Assembly: GCA_002081555.1 (NCBI GenBank)
Contig: KV921134.1
Span: 1 to 60,299 of the forward strand
Source: Protostelium mycophagum
Lineage: Eukaryota; Evosea; Variosea; Protosteliida; Protosteliaceae
Reading direction: 5' to 3'
Length of the DNA: 60,299 nt
The first letter of the stretch is position 1, and every line of letters begins with the position of its first letter. The notes under the pieces were generated by a model. The model was not told the DNA's origin. It did no database searches and saw only the letters and a list, made by a program, of their open reading frames with translations. Shown piece by piece: positions 22,878 through 34,361 of the stretch. A program made the position numbers and the translations under genes.

Positions 22878-25839
22878 ATGAACAAGACCTTCGCTGTTCT
22901 GGTGGCCCTTCTAATCTGCTACCATACTGCAGCAAGTCAAAATACCCCAGCCCCAGGTAGATACACTGATCTTCTCCGATTACTGAACATATACAGCTAC
23001 CATACAAGTTCAGTGTCAATTCAGAGACGTCTGGCCATGTTCTAACACCAAGTTTTGTGGTACGCAGGTGATACCAAACGTCAATTGCTCCAACTACAGG
23101 TGCCATCCAGACTTCGAGTATTACATCGGAGATGACAGGGGTCTGGTGAACTATCTCCTTGACCCTTACGGACTGCCTACATTCAATGATTCAACGTACC
23201 ACCCTTCCGTTCAGAGTGCGAGTACTTTCTATGGGTTCTACCACGATTTGTGAGGGAAAATGTCTTTAATCCAACTGACTTGTGTAGATGGCCCAACGGA
23301 ACCTCCACGAAATACACAATTTATATTCCGAGAAACATCACCCTGACACAGCTAAATCCAGGTTGCAACACCACACTCCACCCGGGGTGCGACCGGGTAT
23401 TTCAAGGAAATTTTCAAAGCTTTTTTGAAATCAACAACGCAGGGTTTGGGTAAGACGATGTGATGTATGTTTATCCTGATTAAAACGACGGTAGAAACTA
23501 CGTGGACGACTCGGGCTATAATTACCAAGAGAATTTTTCTTTCACGATGATGTTTGTGAGCATATTCCAGTATGTAGGAGGTGAAATCTTCCAATTCTCT
23601 GGAGACGACGATGTCTGGTAAGTTTTAATTCTCGGCTCAAGGCTGACAACCATAGGGTTTTCATCAATGGCAAGCTTGTCCTTGATTTGGGAGGTGTACA
23701 TGGTACAGAGACTGCTTCCGTCAACATAGATGATCTGGGTCTAACCAAAGGGGCTGGATATGATTTTAGAGTATTTTACAATGAGAGGCATACAATCGGC
23801 TCAGACTTGTGAGTTCATTATCTTCAGCAAAAATAACAATGACATTTTCAGCTTGATGACAACGTCTCTGTCCCTACAGTGCCCTTACTTCGATTGGTGC
23901 CGTAAGTTACCATTCTTATCTATTCCAGCCTTCTTACGTTATTTGCAGACGTCTGTGGTGGAAACGGACAGTCCTGCTGTACCGGTTGTTACGCACCAGA
24001 TTCGTGTTCCACCGCATCCTGCGACACATTCACGGGTAAGATAGCTGCCCGAACTTCTCCTTAACTTTGCGAAGTTGACAGAATTATAGGTGCGTGCAAA
24101 GTTTCACCTGTGAAGTGTGACACCTCCCAAGACAATCAGTGTTTCTATACTCAATGTAACTCCACTAGGGGGTGCCATGTGGTCAGTCCCAACTGTGATG
24201 ACGGAAACCCTTGTACAATTGACACTTGTCAAAATTCAACCGGATGCATCCACACCATACCAACCCCAAGTGATTTATGTACCGTCGCCACTTGCACTCC
24301 CACAGGAATGAACTACACAGCCAAGTGTAACAACATATCCGATCTCTGTACCAAGAGGTTGGCAAATTGTTCTTGAGAGGTGATCTGACGGATATAGATG
24401 GTGCAATGCCGGAAACTGTTATGCATCTACCACGCAGTGTCCAGACACCAAATGTGAAGTAGAAGGGCAGTGCTCTCTCGCTACAGGAGACTGCGTTTAC
24501 CAACCGAGAACATGTGCTAATCCTGATCCCTGCCAAGTAAATTTGGAGGATGTAATTCGATTGTAAAACCTCACAGGTGAACAATCATTGTGATGATACT
24601 TATGGCTGCGTATCATCAGCACTTGTGTGCACGCCATCCACACAACCTTGCACCACGACAAGCTGCAACAGTACAGGGCTTTGTGATACGGTTTTCACGA
24701 CAAACGCTTTCTGTCACCAATGTAATAGTTCATGTATATCGAGCAAGTGCATGACCAGATCGTGCAATTATACTAACGGTCAGTGCATCGAGACTCCTGT
24801 TTGTCCCGACCTTAACCTCTGCACCAAGCAACAATGCAATCCTGATGACGGAACGTGCACGGTAACATATTACTTGAAATCTTCGTTCTCAATTTAAAAG
24901 GTGAAACCCACCAATTGTTCATCTTTTGGGAACGCGTGTACCCCGGGATACTGCGACACCAACACCGGAAGCTGCATGAAAGAGGACAATGTCTGTGACG
25001 ATGGCAACTTGTGTACTTTTGATCTTTGCACGGTGGCGAGCAATGGTTCAGCCATTTGTGACAATCCACCGACCTGTCCTTCCAGCTTCTGTAACGTTAC
25101 AACATGTAATCCTAGTAGTGGAATATGCTCCTACACTGCTACACAATGCAATTCCGGAAATTTGTGCGCACCCTGTAAGAAATGAATGCAACATTTTAAC
25201 AAAACTGACTGCAATAGCATTCTGCAACAACACTGCTGGTGCTTGCCAAATTGTACCAAAATCATGTGACGATGGCTTAGCGTGTACCACAGACAGCTGC
25301 AATAGTACGACAGGATCATGTTCTCACCTGAACAATTGTAATGACGGAAGTCTCTGCACTGTGGACACGTGCCTCTCCAACGGAAACTGTAGCTTCACCG
25401 ATCTACCGATTTTCTCCAATGCGTCCAATTTATGCCAGTTATGGTATTGTGACAGACTCTTCGGGAATATGAGCACACCTCTCAAATGCTACCCAGAGAA
25501 CAACTGCGCTTGTCAGACTGATAAAGGTAAAAAATATCATGGTGACATTTAACATAACTTCCCCGAAGGATGCGTTTGTAAAACTTTCCCTTTGAGTCCT
25601 GCCGCGATCGCTGGGATCACTGCTGGTGCTATTGCTGGAATTGCAGTTGGTATGCATTTGTGGCTTTCCTCGGGTTGACGTCTTTAGGTGGTGCTGCTGC
25701 AGTGGGTATAGCTGGATTTGGAGCCAAAAAAGGATATGACGCATGGTTAGCTGCGGACATGGCACATGGAGCTGTCATCAACAACCCTCTTCACGAACCT
25801 GCCGGAGGAGAGAGTAATAATCCTCTCTACGAGCTGTAA
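22878..25839 (+). CDS. Fibro-slime/PA14-like surface protein with CTDC repeats and a C-terminal membrane anchor
   Basis: Secreted or cell-surface protein. It starts with a signal peptide (MNKTFAVLVALLICYHTAAS). The next exons form a fibro-slime/PA14-type domain, with DFEYYIGDDRGLV and then the signature FSGDDDVWVFINGKLVLDLG at about 23598-23690. A long Cys-rich region follows (23.95-25.5 kb), with slime-mould repeats such as CDDGNPCTIDTC, CDDGNLCTFDLC, CDDGLACTTDSC and CNDGSLCTVDTC and many N-glycosylation sequons. Near the end is a Gly/Ala-rich membrane helix (AAIAGITAGAIAGIAV, continuing after an intron), then a short cytosolic tail ending ESNNPLYEL. The same architecture is known from the Dictyostelium prespore-inducing Psi proteins. 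Function here (adhesion, signalling or matrix) is inference. Confidence 0.85.
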
Positions 25840-26000
25840 AATCACAATTATAAATCGGAGAATTATTATATACTCTATTGTCAGGATAAAAACTTGCCCA
25901 ACTGTCCAAAACCAAGGTTCTTGGACCGCAACTGTACTTCAACTTGACCGAAAATTTTTGTGGTTCGTTCCAATTAATTTTAAAATAAATAGAAGCAAGT

Positions 26001-28061
26001 TTATATGATCTCAAAGTATCTCTCCAGCTCCCAGTTGGTGACGGCAGTCTGGTACTTTCTCCACTCCCAGATTCTAGTCTCAGTGAAATGGTCCACGAAC
26101 TCGTCACCAAATATCTCTCTTGCCTCTTTAGACTCTGACATGCGTGTTGCTGCTTCGAAAAGATTTTTGGGAAGCTTTTCCAGAGGTTTACCCTTCTTGT
26201 CATCTCCATACGCGTTCCCGCCTACAAGGGCCATTTAATTTATATTTTTGGAAGTTATACTCACCGACAGGTGAGGGAAGGTCTAATTTGTGCTTGATTC
26301 CGTAAAGACCAGAGGCGAGAGATGCGGCAACACCGAGGTATGGATTGCAATCGGCACCAGGTATTCTACACGTCACGTCAGTTGAGGTAAGATGGAGTTT
26401 GGGTGTCTTTGCGGTGTTTTGTGAAATAATCACCTGACTTCAACGCGGAGAGATTTCGGAGAACCACCGATAACACGGAAGGAGACGGTCCTGTTCTCCA
26501 CGCCCCACTATAACGTTCAATTATGGTATTTGAAATCTAATGTGCATCCGCTCAAACGCAAAAGTGTTTGTGGCGCGAAATTTTCAAAATTTGAAATTCT
26601 GACCGTTGCGGTAGTTGGCGCCCAAAATCCTTCCACAAATCTCTTGTATGAATTAATTGTGGGCGCGTACATCGGCATGATCAACGGTAAGCAGTGCATC
26701 TGGCCCGCCAAAAAGTGTCGGAAAGTGTCAGACATATTGTCTTTCTTGCCTTCCTCAAAGAATATTGGTTTGCCAGAGTTGTCACTGAGAGACATGTGCA
26801 TGTGGCCTCCACAACCGGGGAGCGATGCTGATGGCTTAGCCATGAATGTGGGTATGATGCTGCGATGTCTCAGTTTTTTTTTATGATGTCGTGAAATCTG
26901 ACCTAAAATCTCTTGCGATATCTTTGGCTCCCATTTTGAAGAGTGCAGCTCTGTCGGCTGCTTCCAGCGCTTCACAGTACTGGATCACATGAATTTCTCG
27001 CACAAAAATAATGATGCAACATCACTTGACGAAAACACACCTGAATCGCCGCCTCCATAACACCTGGTCCTGTCTCTGTGTGGAAACCCTCCACCGGAAC
27101 TCCGAATGCGTGGAGCTGTGTCATCATAGTTTGTACATATTCCCGGTTTCTGCCAGTACGTAACAATGAGTAACCAAACATACCGGGGGTCAGGGGTTCG
27201 GGGTTGGTGTACCCTGGTGGTGTCAGTCATTGTGGAAATTGAGATGTCATACCTTTTTCTTTGATGCTCTGGGGTGTCTCTCTATAATTGAAGAACTCGT
27301 ACTCACAGCCAACAAAAGCGTTAAGTCCTTCGGTCTTCAACTCGCCGATAACCTGTGAAGCATTCAGACGAACATTGTCTTCACTGCAGCCCGACAATTA
27401 CATACAAATGAGAGGATCAGAGTTGTTCATCTTACTTTTTTCAAGAGGGATCTTGGGCACACAGGGAGTGATTTTCCGGTTTTTTTGTCTGTAAAGTCCA
27501 TCAAAAAGAATGGCATCTAGAAAGATCAACACATAATGTACACACGAGAACAGTACGTCATCTTCCCAAGGAACACGTCTAAGAGTGGAAGGATCGATAG
27601 AGGTCTCAAAATCGGCGTAGCCCATATGCCAACCCACCGCCTTAGTGCGATCGTACAGCTCATCTGCGTGTATCAGCTTGTGATGTCTTTCTATGTTCCA
27701 GGTGATATCTTGCCTGCACAATCCCAGCCAAAGACTACACTGCAGAAGGCAGATCCATTTTTCATTGTGGAAAGTAACTTGTTCTTATCGATGTATTTGC
27801 CACGAGGGATACCGTCAATGTCGATCACAGCCACCTTGATAATACTTTAAGCTTGATGCAAATGAAAGTTCCTCACCTTCACCATAGGATGAGGCGAGTC
27901 ATTAACGAATTGGAGCACCTCTCGTTCTTTATCATTAAATTGGACGTGCGTATTGCGTCGATTAAGAGGTATGCTGAGATCATTAATGTTCGACAAGGCA
28001 GATCTTCTCACATTCTACGTACAGGATCAACCCTGTTGAGTGTTTGCAATCTGCTGAGCAT
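26001..28061 (-). CDS. Glutamine synthetase-like ligase (lengsin/FluG type)
   Basis: Multi-exon gene starting MLSRLQTLNRVDP at 28061. The N-terminal beta-grasp region has VAVIDIDGIPRGKYIDKN, and FGWDCADELYD is formed across a GC-AG intron. Catalytic-domain motifs follow: EGFHTETGPGVMEAA (metal-binding Glu), MAKPSASLPGCGGHMHMSLS (the HxHxS region), FWAPTTATVRISNFENFAP and CRIPGADCNPYLGVAASLASG. The last two regions normally bind ATP and glutamate. The protein belongs to the glutamine synthetase I-related branch found in fungi and bacteria (FluG, lengsin, gamma-glutamyl-polyamine synthetases). It may therefore ligate glutamate to a substrate other than ammonia. The stop at 26001-26003 faces the convergent surface-protein gene 161 bp away. 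Confidence 0.85.
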
Positions 28062-28145
28062 GTTGGTTCTGTCACACACGAAATCTTGGTCCCGTTGTAA
28101 AACTACAACCCGACAAAGCTTCTGCAAAAATAAAACAGTTCGAGA

Positions 28146-29211
28146 CTATTGTACATTTGTGAAATCAATAGTGTCTGAGGACACAAACGGCTGTTCTTCT
28201 TCCTCTGCAAATATGTCGTCTGCCTCTTTAACTCTCCTAATCTGTACTGCAGATTCTCCTTTGAAATATCCTTGGTTTGTCCATGAGATCATGTCGTCGT
28301 TTGAGAAAGGCCCTTGTATTTTGCCTGAGATGTTATGAGTGCTTCATGTGGCTGAATGACATACCTTCATTGTCTTTATATTCCCACATGACTTGGTCTT
28401 TTGGTGCGGCTGAGGCTGCTTGCTTCTCAACGTTTCTCGCCTTCTCCTCTTCAAGCCTCCTCTTTATCTTATTCTTTGTCTCGTCAAAAATGCCATGAAA
28501 GCCAAGTGTCTGAAGATCGGTGGTCAGATCGGTCACTTCTGAGAATGACTTGGATACGTCTTTAGCCTCTTCTTTCTTCCCTTCTTTTCTTAATTTCCTT
28601 TCTAAAGCAGAGAGACGGGTGAGAGCTGTTCGTGTTCAGATGGATGAGTCAAAGTGACATCCACTACACCTTTGCGTGGTGTTTCATCCTCTAATAATGC
28701 GACAAGACTCTCTTGAAGGACGATAGGATCTTTGATCTCTGGTTCATCAAAATTGATCTTCGTCTGTTTGATCCCATATCTCACTGTGTGCTATGACCAT
28801 CAGCCCAGATCAAAATAAATCACAAATACTGACCTCTCCTTTTGCTTCATCTTCTTTGAAACTAGCAACCCAAGCATCCACCTCTTGTGTTTCCTCATCC
28901 TCTTGCTTTTTCTGCTCGTATCCTCCCGTCTTTGAATCGAATCTTCCATGTTTTCTCTCTTGTTTCAAATTAAATGGTTCCAATTTGAAGCCTCCTCCAA
29001 AATCCTCTCCTGCATCTTCTTCACCCTCCTCTCCACTTTCATCATCAACTGGTTCTGTCTCCATGTTGAGCTCTTCCTCTTCATCCCAGCTGGTTCCTTC
29101 CTCTATCTCCTTTCTCTTGGCTCTCTTTGCTGATCTCTGATCCTCTCCTCCAAAGGATACTCTCTTATTACTGCCTCGTTGGCCTCTGCCTCCTCTTCCT
29201 CTGCCGGACAT
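28146..29211 (-). CDS. CD2BP2/Lin1-like GYF-domain splicing factor (U5 snRNP 52K)
   Basis: Starts MSGRGRGGRGQRGSNKRVSF at 29211, an RG-rich tail followed by a basic stretch (SAKRAKRKEIEEGT) and a long acidic stretch. Then comes the CD2BP2-family signature FKLEPFNLKQERKHGRFD, with DAWVASF downstream. The C-terminal exons carry the GYF domain: VMWEYKDNEG, then GKIQGPFSNDDMISWTNQGY and IRRVKEADD, ending at the TAG at 28146-28148. In yeast and animals this protein binds proline-rich partners and belongs to the U5/tri-snRNP before activation. It lies 84 bp upstream of the glutamine synthetase start on the same strand. The order of motifs matches the family from end to end. Confidence 0.85.
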
Positions 29212-29632
29212 GATGATTCAGATTATTTATCAAATTTAAAATTCAGATCATCTGGGACGTTTGAAAAATCTTCTGGAAAAGAAACACAGAGCACAGAAAA
29301 ATCGACAAAGAGAGAGAATTGTGGTAACTTCTTTGCCTCCGTGTCGCAATGGTTGTGTATTGTTGTGCGAACATTACAGTAAGACCACACCATTTGTAAG
29401 TTTGTTCAGTATTTCTCGACAACCATAGTCCCACCTGCACAATACCATACAGAGAGGATGCTTGATTGTTTTTGAATCGTGTGTTGGGGTAAAGAGTTGA
29501 CTTAGACGATTTTCTCTGAACATAAGAACATATTTCGATGATCTCAGATGAGGTGTACAATTATCGTCGACATCATCAATTTCGAAAAAATAAATATATC
29601 AAGACTTGTACACTGTTTAACAATTGCTTTAA
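29212..29632. other. Intergenic stretch, no gene recognised
   Basis: About 420 bp between the CD2BP2-like start and the CYB5D1-like stop, both on the minus strand. A 105-codon minus frame (29243-29560) lacks family features and lies where the CD2BP2 promoter should be. Nothing else stands out. Confidence 0.4.
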
Positions 29633-30433
29633 TCAAGCTTTAGGAACCTGATAATTATTGAAATATATGTGCAGTGCCGGGAAATAGACATCTCTTGGCA
29701 GATCTAAATCATCATAAGTCGTGTCCTCATCTTGTATGCCGTTCTCTGCAAGCGTCTTCTCCATGTCGAGTTCTTTGCCGAGCCTTTTCCAGATGTACTC
29801 ATCTGCATGTTTGTTGAAGCGTTGATACCTGGTCATGATCTCGTTTATTGTCTCCTCTGAGCATACCTTTATGAGCGTTATAAAAACCCCACTGGAAACA
29901 ACTCACCTCGAGGGTATGCTCTTGATGGCTCAATGTATTGATGATCCTGACCATCCTTGTTTTTGTGGACAGCTTTCCAATGCAATAACTAAAGGATCAG
30001 AAACGAAAAAGTAATCAAGATTTACCTCGTGTCTTTCCACCACGGAGGACCGAAGTCATTCCTCCAATTTGATGTTGGATATGGAGGTGGAACATGAACA
30101 CAACCGTTCACAAATTCTGGCATGGATGGAACCTGTAGGCCAGTCTCCGGATCTATGACCGTCTTCAACTGCATTACTCAGCGGGATCTTGCCTTCTTAA
30201 CATACCTCTCCATCTTCATTGAACCATTCTGAAATATCTCTTCCCGCTGCACTGATGAGAGGCTTCACCGCCTTTACCTCTTCGAATTGTGCGACAAGAC
30301 TCGTGAGGTTGTAGACTTTCCCGAGCCAAGAGGACCAACAGTCTGACTCGTGATTGTGGACGGAGACCTCTGCTGGTGTATAATACCTGCGCAAAGGTGC
30401 CTCTTCTGTATCGTTCTCCTCGTTGTCCATCAT
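29633..30433 (-). CDS. cyb5d1: Cytochrome b5 domain-containing protein 1 (CYB5D1) homologue
   Basis: Three visible exons. The first encodes a cytochrome-b5-like domain (RRYYTPAEVSVHNHESDCW, GKVYNLTSLVAQF, AAGRDISEWFNEDGE). The second continues with the family-specific IDPETG, VHVPPPYPTSNWRNDFGPPW, then GKLSTKTRMVRIINTLSHQE and HTLEV. The last ends with LAENGIQDEDTTYDDL and IYFNNYQ. Motif order matches animal CYB5D1 and Chlamydomonas FAP198 along the whole length, including the unusual C-terminal region. The family is axonemal and linked to ciliary motility. The gene is divergent from a RIB43A gene, another ciliary protein, with about 100 bp between the starts. Confidence 0.9.
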
Positions 30434-30531
30434 CGGTTTATTTCAAATCGAAACATTTTAGTTGATCACGTGATCAGTTATTTTTAGCTTCAACGAGATT
30501 CCGAGTTCACCGCCCGTCACAAACAGCCAAG
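30434..30531. promoter_or_regulatory. Bidirectional promoter of two ciliary genes with a palindromic E-box
   Basis: Only 98 bp separate the CYB5D1-like and RIB43A-like start codons. The stretch contains a perfect 14-bp palindrome, TGATCACGTGATCA (30463-30476), centred on a CACGTG E-box. No RFX X-box pair is visible. The palindrome is symmetric, so it could serve both directions equally; that role is inference. Confidence 0.55.
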
Positions 30532-31894
30532 ATGATGAGTGGTATGGACAAAGAAGCGGCGAGGATCGAAAGACGCAGAAAGGCCGAAGAAGAACGTAGA
30601 CAGCGCATATTTGACCCAAAAGCAAGGGTCAAGGGGGTAAGCAGATCTGGAAATGAAAAACTCATTTTGCAGGTTGATACCGATGCCATCCAAGAGCAAA
30701 TACGGATTAAAAATGAGATAAAAGAAGCAGAGAGACAGAGAGAGCTGGCTTTAGGTACATCATGACACACTTCGAAGTGCTCATTTAATCAGATCGTGAA
30801 AGGGAAAACAATTATAACATGTTGGACACACTGATCGAGCAGCGTGAGCGAGAGAAGAGAGACCTCAATAAAACATATCAAGCACAAAATCAAGACATGG
30901 CACCAAGACAAAACAGAAAAGAATGGGATCTGGAAGATCACAACGTATACCTCGCCCCTAACGTGCGTATCATCAACCGACGATTTGTTCTGACCTCTTT
31001 AGCCTGACGAATATGGCACCTCAGGACTTCGTCGTTTTCAAGGTGAAGATATAGAGGCAACTGAGAGGAAAAGAAGACAGGCAGAGCAGATGAAAGATTG
31101 GGTCGGACAACAAACCAAAGAAAAACAAGACCGTCTGAGGCGTGAAAAAGAGGTGGAAAAGTGAGCCTTCCTTTCAAATAAGTCATGAGCTGTCTGATTG
31201 TTGCAGTATGTACAGCGACAGGCTGAAAGAGATTGATGGTCGTCTTTTAAGTTTAGAGGAGGCTAAGCACCGACAAAAAATAGCAGAAAACCGCGCCGAG
31301 AAAGACTATAATAAGGCGCAGAGTGAGTTAAAGAAGGAGAAAGAATCACAACAGAAACTCGAGGAGACAGTTAGTGGTGTGCATGAAATCAACTATGCCC
31401 TTTCTGGTGACCTTCTTACGGAGGCACCGACACAGGCGTTCCACCAAGGCAAGATGGTGACTTATCACTACAAAGGCATGTCCCCAGATCAGGTCAGACA
31501 GATACAACTTGATCAAAAGAAACAGATGGAACAGAACAAAGTGAGTCTCATGCATGATGATGATGAAGAAGCTCACAAATGCAGATGAAAAAGGAGCAGA
31601 GCAAATACGAGAAATCACAATGGGATACGCTGGCCTTAACCCAAGACAGGCTGCTCGATCAGCGAGTCCAAGAGCTCGAAAATTTGAGAAGAGAAGAGCT
31701 CATGAAAACAGTAGAAGAGAACAAAAGACTCGCACAACTTCAGAAAGAGAGGTAAGCTTGATGATTTCATTCCAATCATCAACAGAATACATTCGTTTCT
31801 GAATCAGAATTAGAAATCGCAACATGAATCAGCAATACAACACAAACCAACCATCAGATGGATTCTTTGCGCAATTCAATAGTTCTGCAAGATG
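30532..31894 (+). CDS. RIB43A-like protein (ciliary doublet microtubule inner protein)
   Basis: Multi-exon gene starting MMSGMDKEAARIERRRKAEE. Family hallmarks run from end to end: RRQRIFDPKARVKGVDTDAI near the N-terminus, then NNYNMLDTLIEQREREKRDL and NRKEWDLEDHNVYL. Next come long Glu/Lys/Arg-rich coiled coils (31.07-31.75 kb), with NYALSGDLLTEAP in between. The C-terminal signature NMNQQYNTNQPSDGFFAQFN ends at TGA 31892-31894. RIB43A proteins (RIBC1/RIBC2 in animals) are filamentous proteins inside the A-tubule of ciliary and flagellar doublets. A complete family-typical C-terminus argues for a working gene and thus for a flagellated stage. Confidence 0.9.
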
Positions 31895-31992
31895 ACCAAC
31901 TACAAAGACACCGCTGTACACACCGGAGGACGAGGCGTCTGGCGCTGGAAGCCAGCGCAATAAAGAAGAATGTAAAGTGATTATTCTTGTCT

Positions 31993-32769
31993 TCATTGCT
32001 GTGGATCGTCTGTTCTTCGGGGGCTGATCTGTCGGGCTCCTGCATTTGGCCCTGAGTCGATCTTCTTGATGATTGCATCGATCTCCTCTTCTGTTGACAA
32101 CAGTTCCATCCTGATTTTACATTAGTAGTTAATATAATTTTAATATTTTGCAACACGAGCAGCTTGAATGGGATGAGATTCAACAATACAAAAAAGTGTT
32201 TAGAAGACGAATTATTAATATCAATGAATATTAATCATGATTCTTGAGATCATGTAGAACTGGATGACAAATCTCTGCTGAGATTATAAATGATGTACTC
32301 ACGCATCTCTTGAAGTGGCACCGATGTGTCCTCTCTTTGTCTTTGCTTCATTCATAAATGATTGGTACCCCAGTAATAATCCTGCAAAAGCACCTATTGA
32401 TACTGTCGCTGGGAAAAGTGAGACCAATCTCGGTTGCATTGCAGTCTCACATGTAATGGTCAAAATCTTCACGGCTCGAACAGATATTTTAAATGTTCCG
32501 GCTCCCTGTTGAAGCAAGTTTGGGTTCCTCACTGCGAATTCTCAGTGCTAAATGAATTAACTAAAAATTAAATACGTAATGATTAATGATGAGATTACCT
32601 ATGTTACGAGCAACGATACCACCAATGCCAACACCGACTGCTGCTCTCCATAATTGTCCTCCAAAGAAACTTTGAAGCATCTGCCCCCATATCAGATCAA
32701 ATTATACTGCCATGCAAAGACCTTCTTTTCGTTATCTGGTAGTTGTTGATATCCAGAGACAACTCCCAT
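31993..32769 (-). CDS. Small unknown membrane protein (about 150 residues)
   Basis: Four exons join in frame. The first encodes MGVVSGYQQLPDNEKKVFAW (start 32769). The second has a Gly-rich hydrophobic stretch (WRAAVGVGIGGIVARNI). The third has a second hydrophobic stretch (FPATVSIGAFAGLLLGYQ) followed by basic residues. The last is an acidic-then-basic tail (MELLSTEEEIDAIIKKIDSG) ending at the TGA at 31993-31995. No family recognised. Two Gly/Ala-rich helices and small size would suit an organelle membrane protein, but that is inference. It is divergent from the HERP-like gene with 108 bp between starts. Confidence 0.6.
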
Positions 32770-32877
32770 GTTTATGCGATGTGTGATCCCAGGAAATGAG
32801 GTTCGTGGTTGGGAGATAGCAGTTGTAGAGAGTGAAAGGGATTTATGACACGAAAACCAAAATAAAGACACAACAAC

Positions 32878-33715
32878 ATGGAGCAGACAACGACAGTGGA
32901 TATAGCAGTCCGCAGTGTCACTAAACGATACGAGGATATTCTCATTAGACAACAGAACTTAGAATCGAGTATCTCAGAATTCAAAAGCATCATCGCTGAG
33001 CGTTACCCCTCAAGACCTTCATCTTCACAAATCAAACTTGTCTTCGCCGGAAGACTTCTTCAAGATACAGAAACATTACGAGAAATCTTCTCTCAACAAG
33101 ATCTGAGCAAGACTCAGAATGTCCATATAGTAATCAGCCAGACACCCACCACACGTGAAGCCGCAAACCCAAATATACAGAATGAAGCCCGAGTCGAAGA
33201 ACCGCTCGGTCTCAGAAATAGATTTCCAGAACAGAGGGAAGCTCAACAACGTCAAGATCCACCCTTTCAAAACCTCGGAGAAGTTCCTGCCGAAGATAGA
33301 GAAGAGGATAGATCGAGTTTGTGGACCCTGATCAAATTGGTTTTCGTCGTCTTCATATTCTCTCAAGGTGGTGGAGGCCCTCGTCTCTTCATCTTGTGCT
33401 TCGCTGCCGCCATCATCTTCTTGTGAGTTAACTTCTCATCTATCGTCCCACATTTCCACTGAAATTGTATGTAGAGTCCAGACGGGACGCCTTGTTTTAT
33501 TCACACAAATACCATTCCACATCCCTTCTCCCACAACCAGTGACAACATCGCCACAGAAGAGGAGGAAGGGGGCATCCTCTTTGAGCTGAAGTCTCTTGT
33601 CGTACCCTTCTTCTTCAGTTTATTTCCAAGCTGGCAGCCCTCTGATTTCGTCACACACCACACAGCACAAGCGCAGCCTCAGCCACAAGCACAACCCGTA
33701 CATCTGGAACAATAG
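32878..33715 (+). CDS. HERP-like membrane protein with N-terminal ubiquitin-like domain
   Basis: Two exons. Residues 1-75 form a ubiquitin-like fold (IAVRSVTKRYEDILIRQQ, then IKLVFAGRLLQDTETLREIF, as in KLIFAGKQLxD). A Pro/Gln/Glu-rich linker follows. Then comes a hydrophobic pair, WTLIKLVFVVFIFSQ and LFILCFAAAIIFL, typical of the hairpin anchor of HERPUD proteins. The second exon gives a cytosolic tail with another hydrophobic block (ELKSLVVPFFFSLFPSW) and ends QAQPVHLEQ. HERP proteins help organise ER-associated degradation around HRD1. Topology and motif order support HERP or a TMUB-like relative; which one cannot be decided by eye. Confidence 0.7.
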
Positions 33716-34361
33716 CGATTATAAATAGACTCATATGGTGTCTTAGCTAATTGTCTGGGAGGCTTTTCATGCTTTTTGAAGATTTGCATTTGAGTAAACA
33801 CTCCCATCTCTCCACCTTCATCATGTAAAAAGAGGGTGTTGAGTGTTTTTCAGAGCAGATGCGCGAAACACCAACACTAATTCGTCCGATCGTTTCGTTT
33901 CATTGATCGAAATTCAAATTTTTCAATCTATTTTAATACAAGTGCTGCTGTGTTTTATTTCATCAATACGTGAATGATCAGTTGCTGAAATGAGCTGACC
34001 TCAAGATGGTGGGCCTAATTGTTCTCCAATTTTTCTCAGTTTGCTTGTTGCAGGAACTGCTCGACGGGGGAAAATTTGGAGGACTATTTTAAAAATTTAA
34101 AAATTCAAACCATCGATTTCAAATTCACAATCTACAACAATATATTAATATATCAATATTGATTATTATATTTACTACAGGTCTGACATGAACAAGTCCT
34201 CATCATTTGAAATTGAGTATTGTAGCAAAGCCAATTAGCAGCAGCTGGCGCACGATTATAACCGTGCTTGGCACGTTAGGAGCATTATTAGCAGCCGGCT
34301 CACGGAAGTTACCGAAATTCGTAACCGCCAAAATTTCAAGGTGAGAGTATGTATTTATTGT
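33716..34361. other. Convergent intergenic stretch, no gene recognised
   Basis: About 645 bp between the stops of the HERP-like and XRN2 genes, AT-rich with runs such as AATATATTAATATATCAATATTG near 34140. No tRNA fold, repeat array or coding exon was recognised. It should contain both 3' UTRs and is the longest gene-free gap in the window. Confidence 0.45.

Noticed and set aside
29243-29560. Minus-strand 105-codon open frame
   Set aside because: It lies in the expected promoter of the CD2BP2-like gene and its translation looks random.
34215-34330. GC-containing segment with short repeated AGCAGC(T/C)GGC, checked as a tRNA or small RNA
   Set aside because: No cloverleaf, no T-loop GTTCGA and no consistent stem pairing could be drawn.
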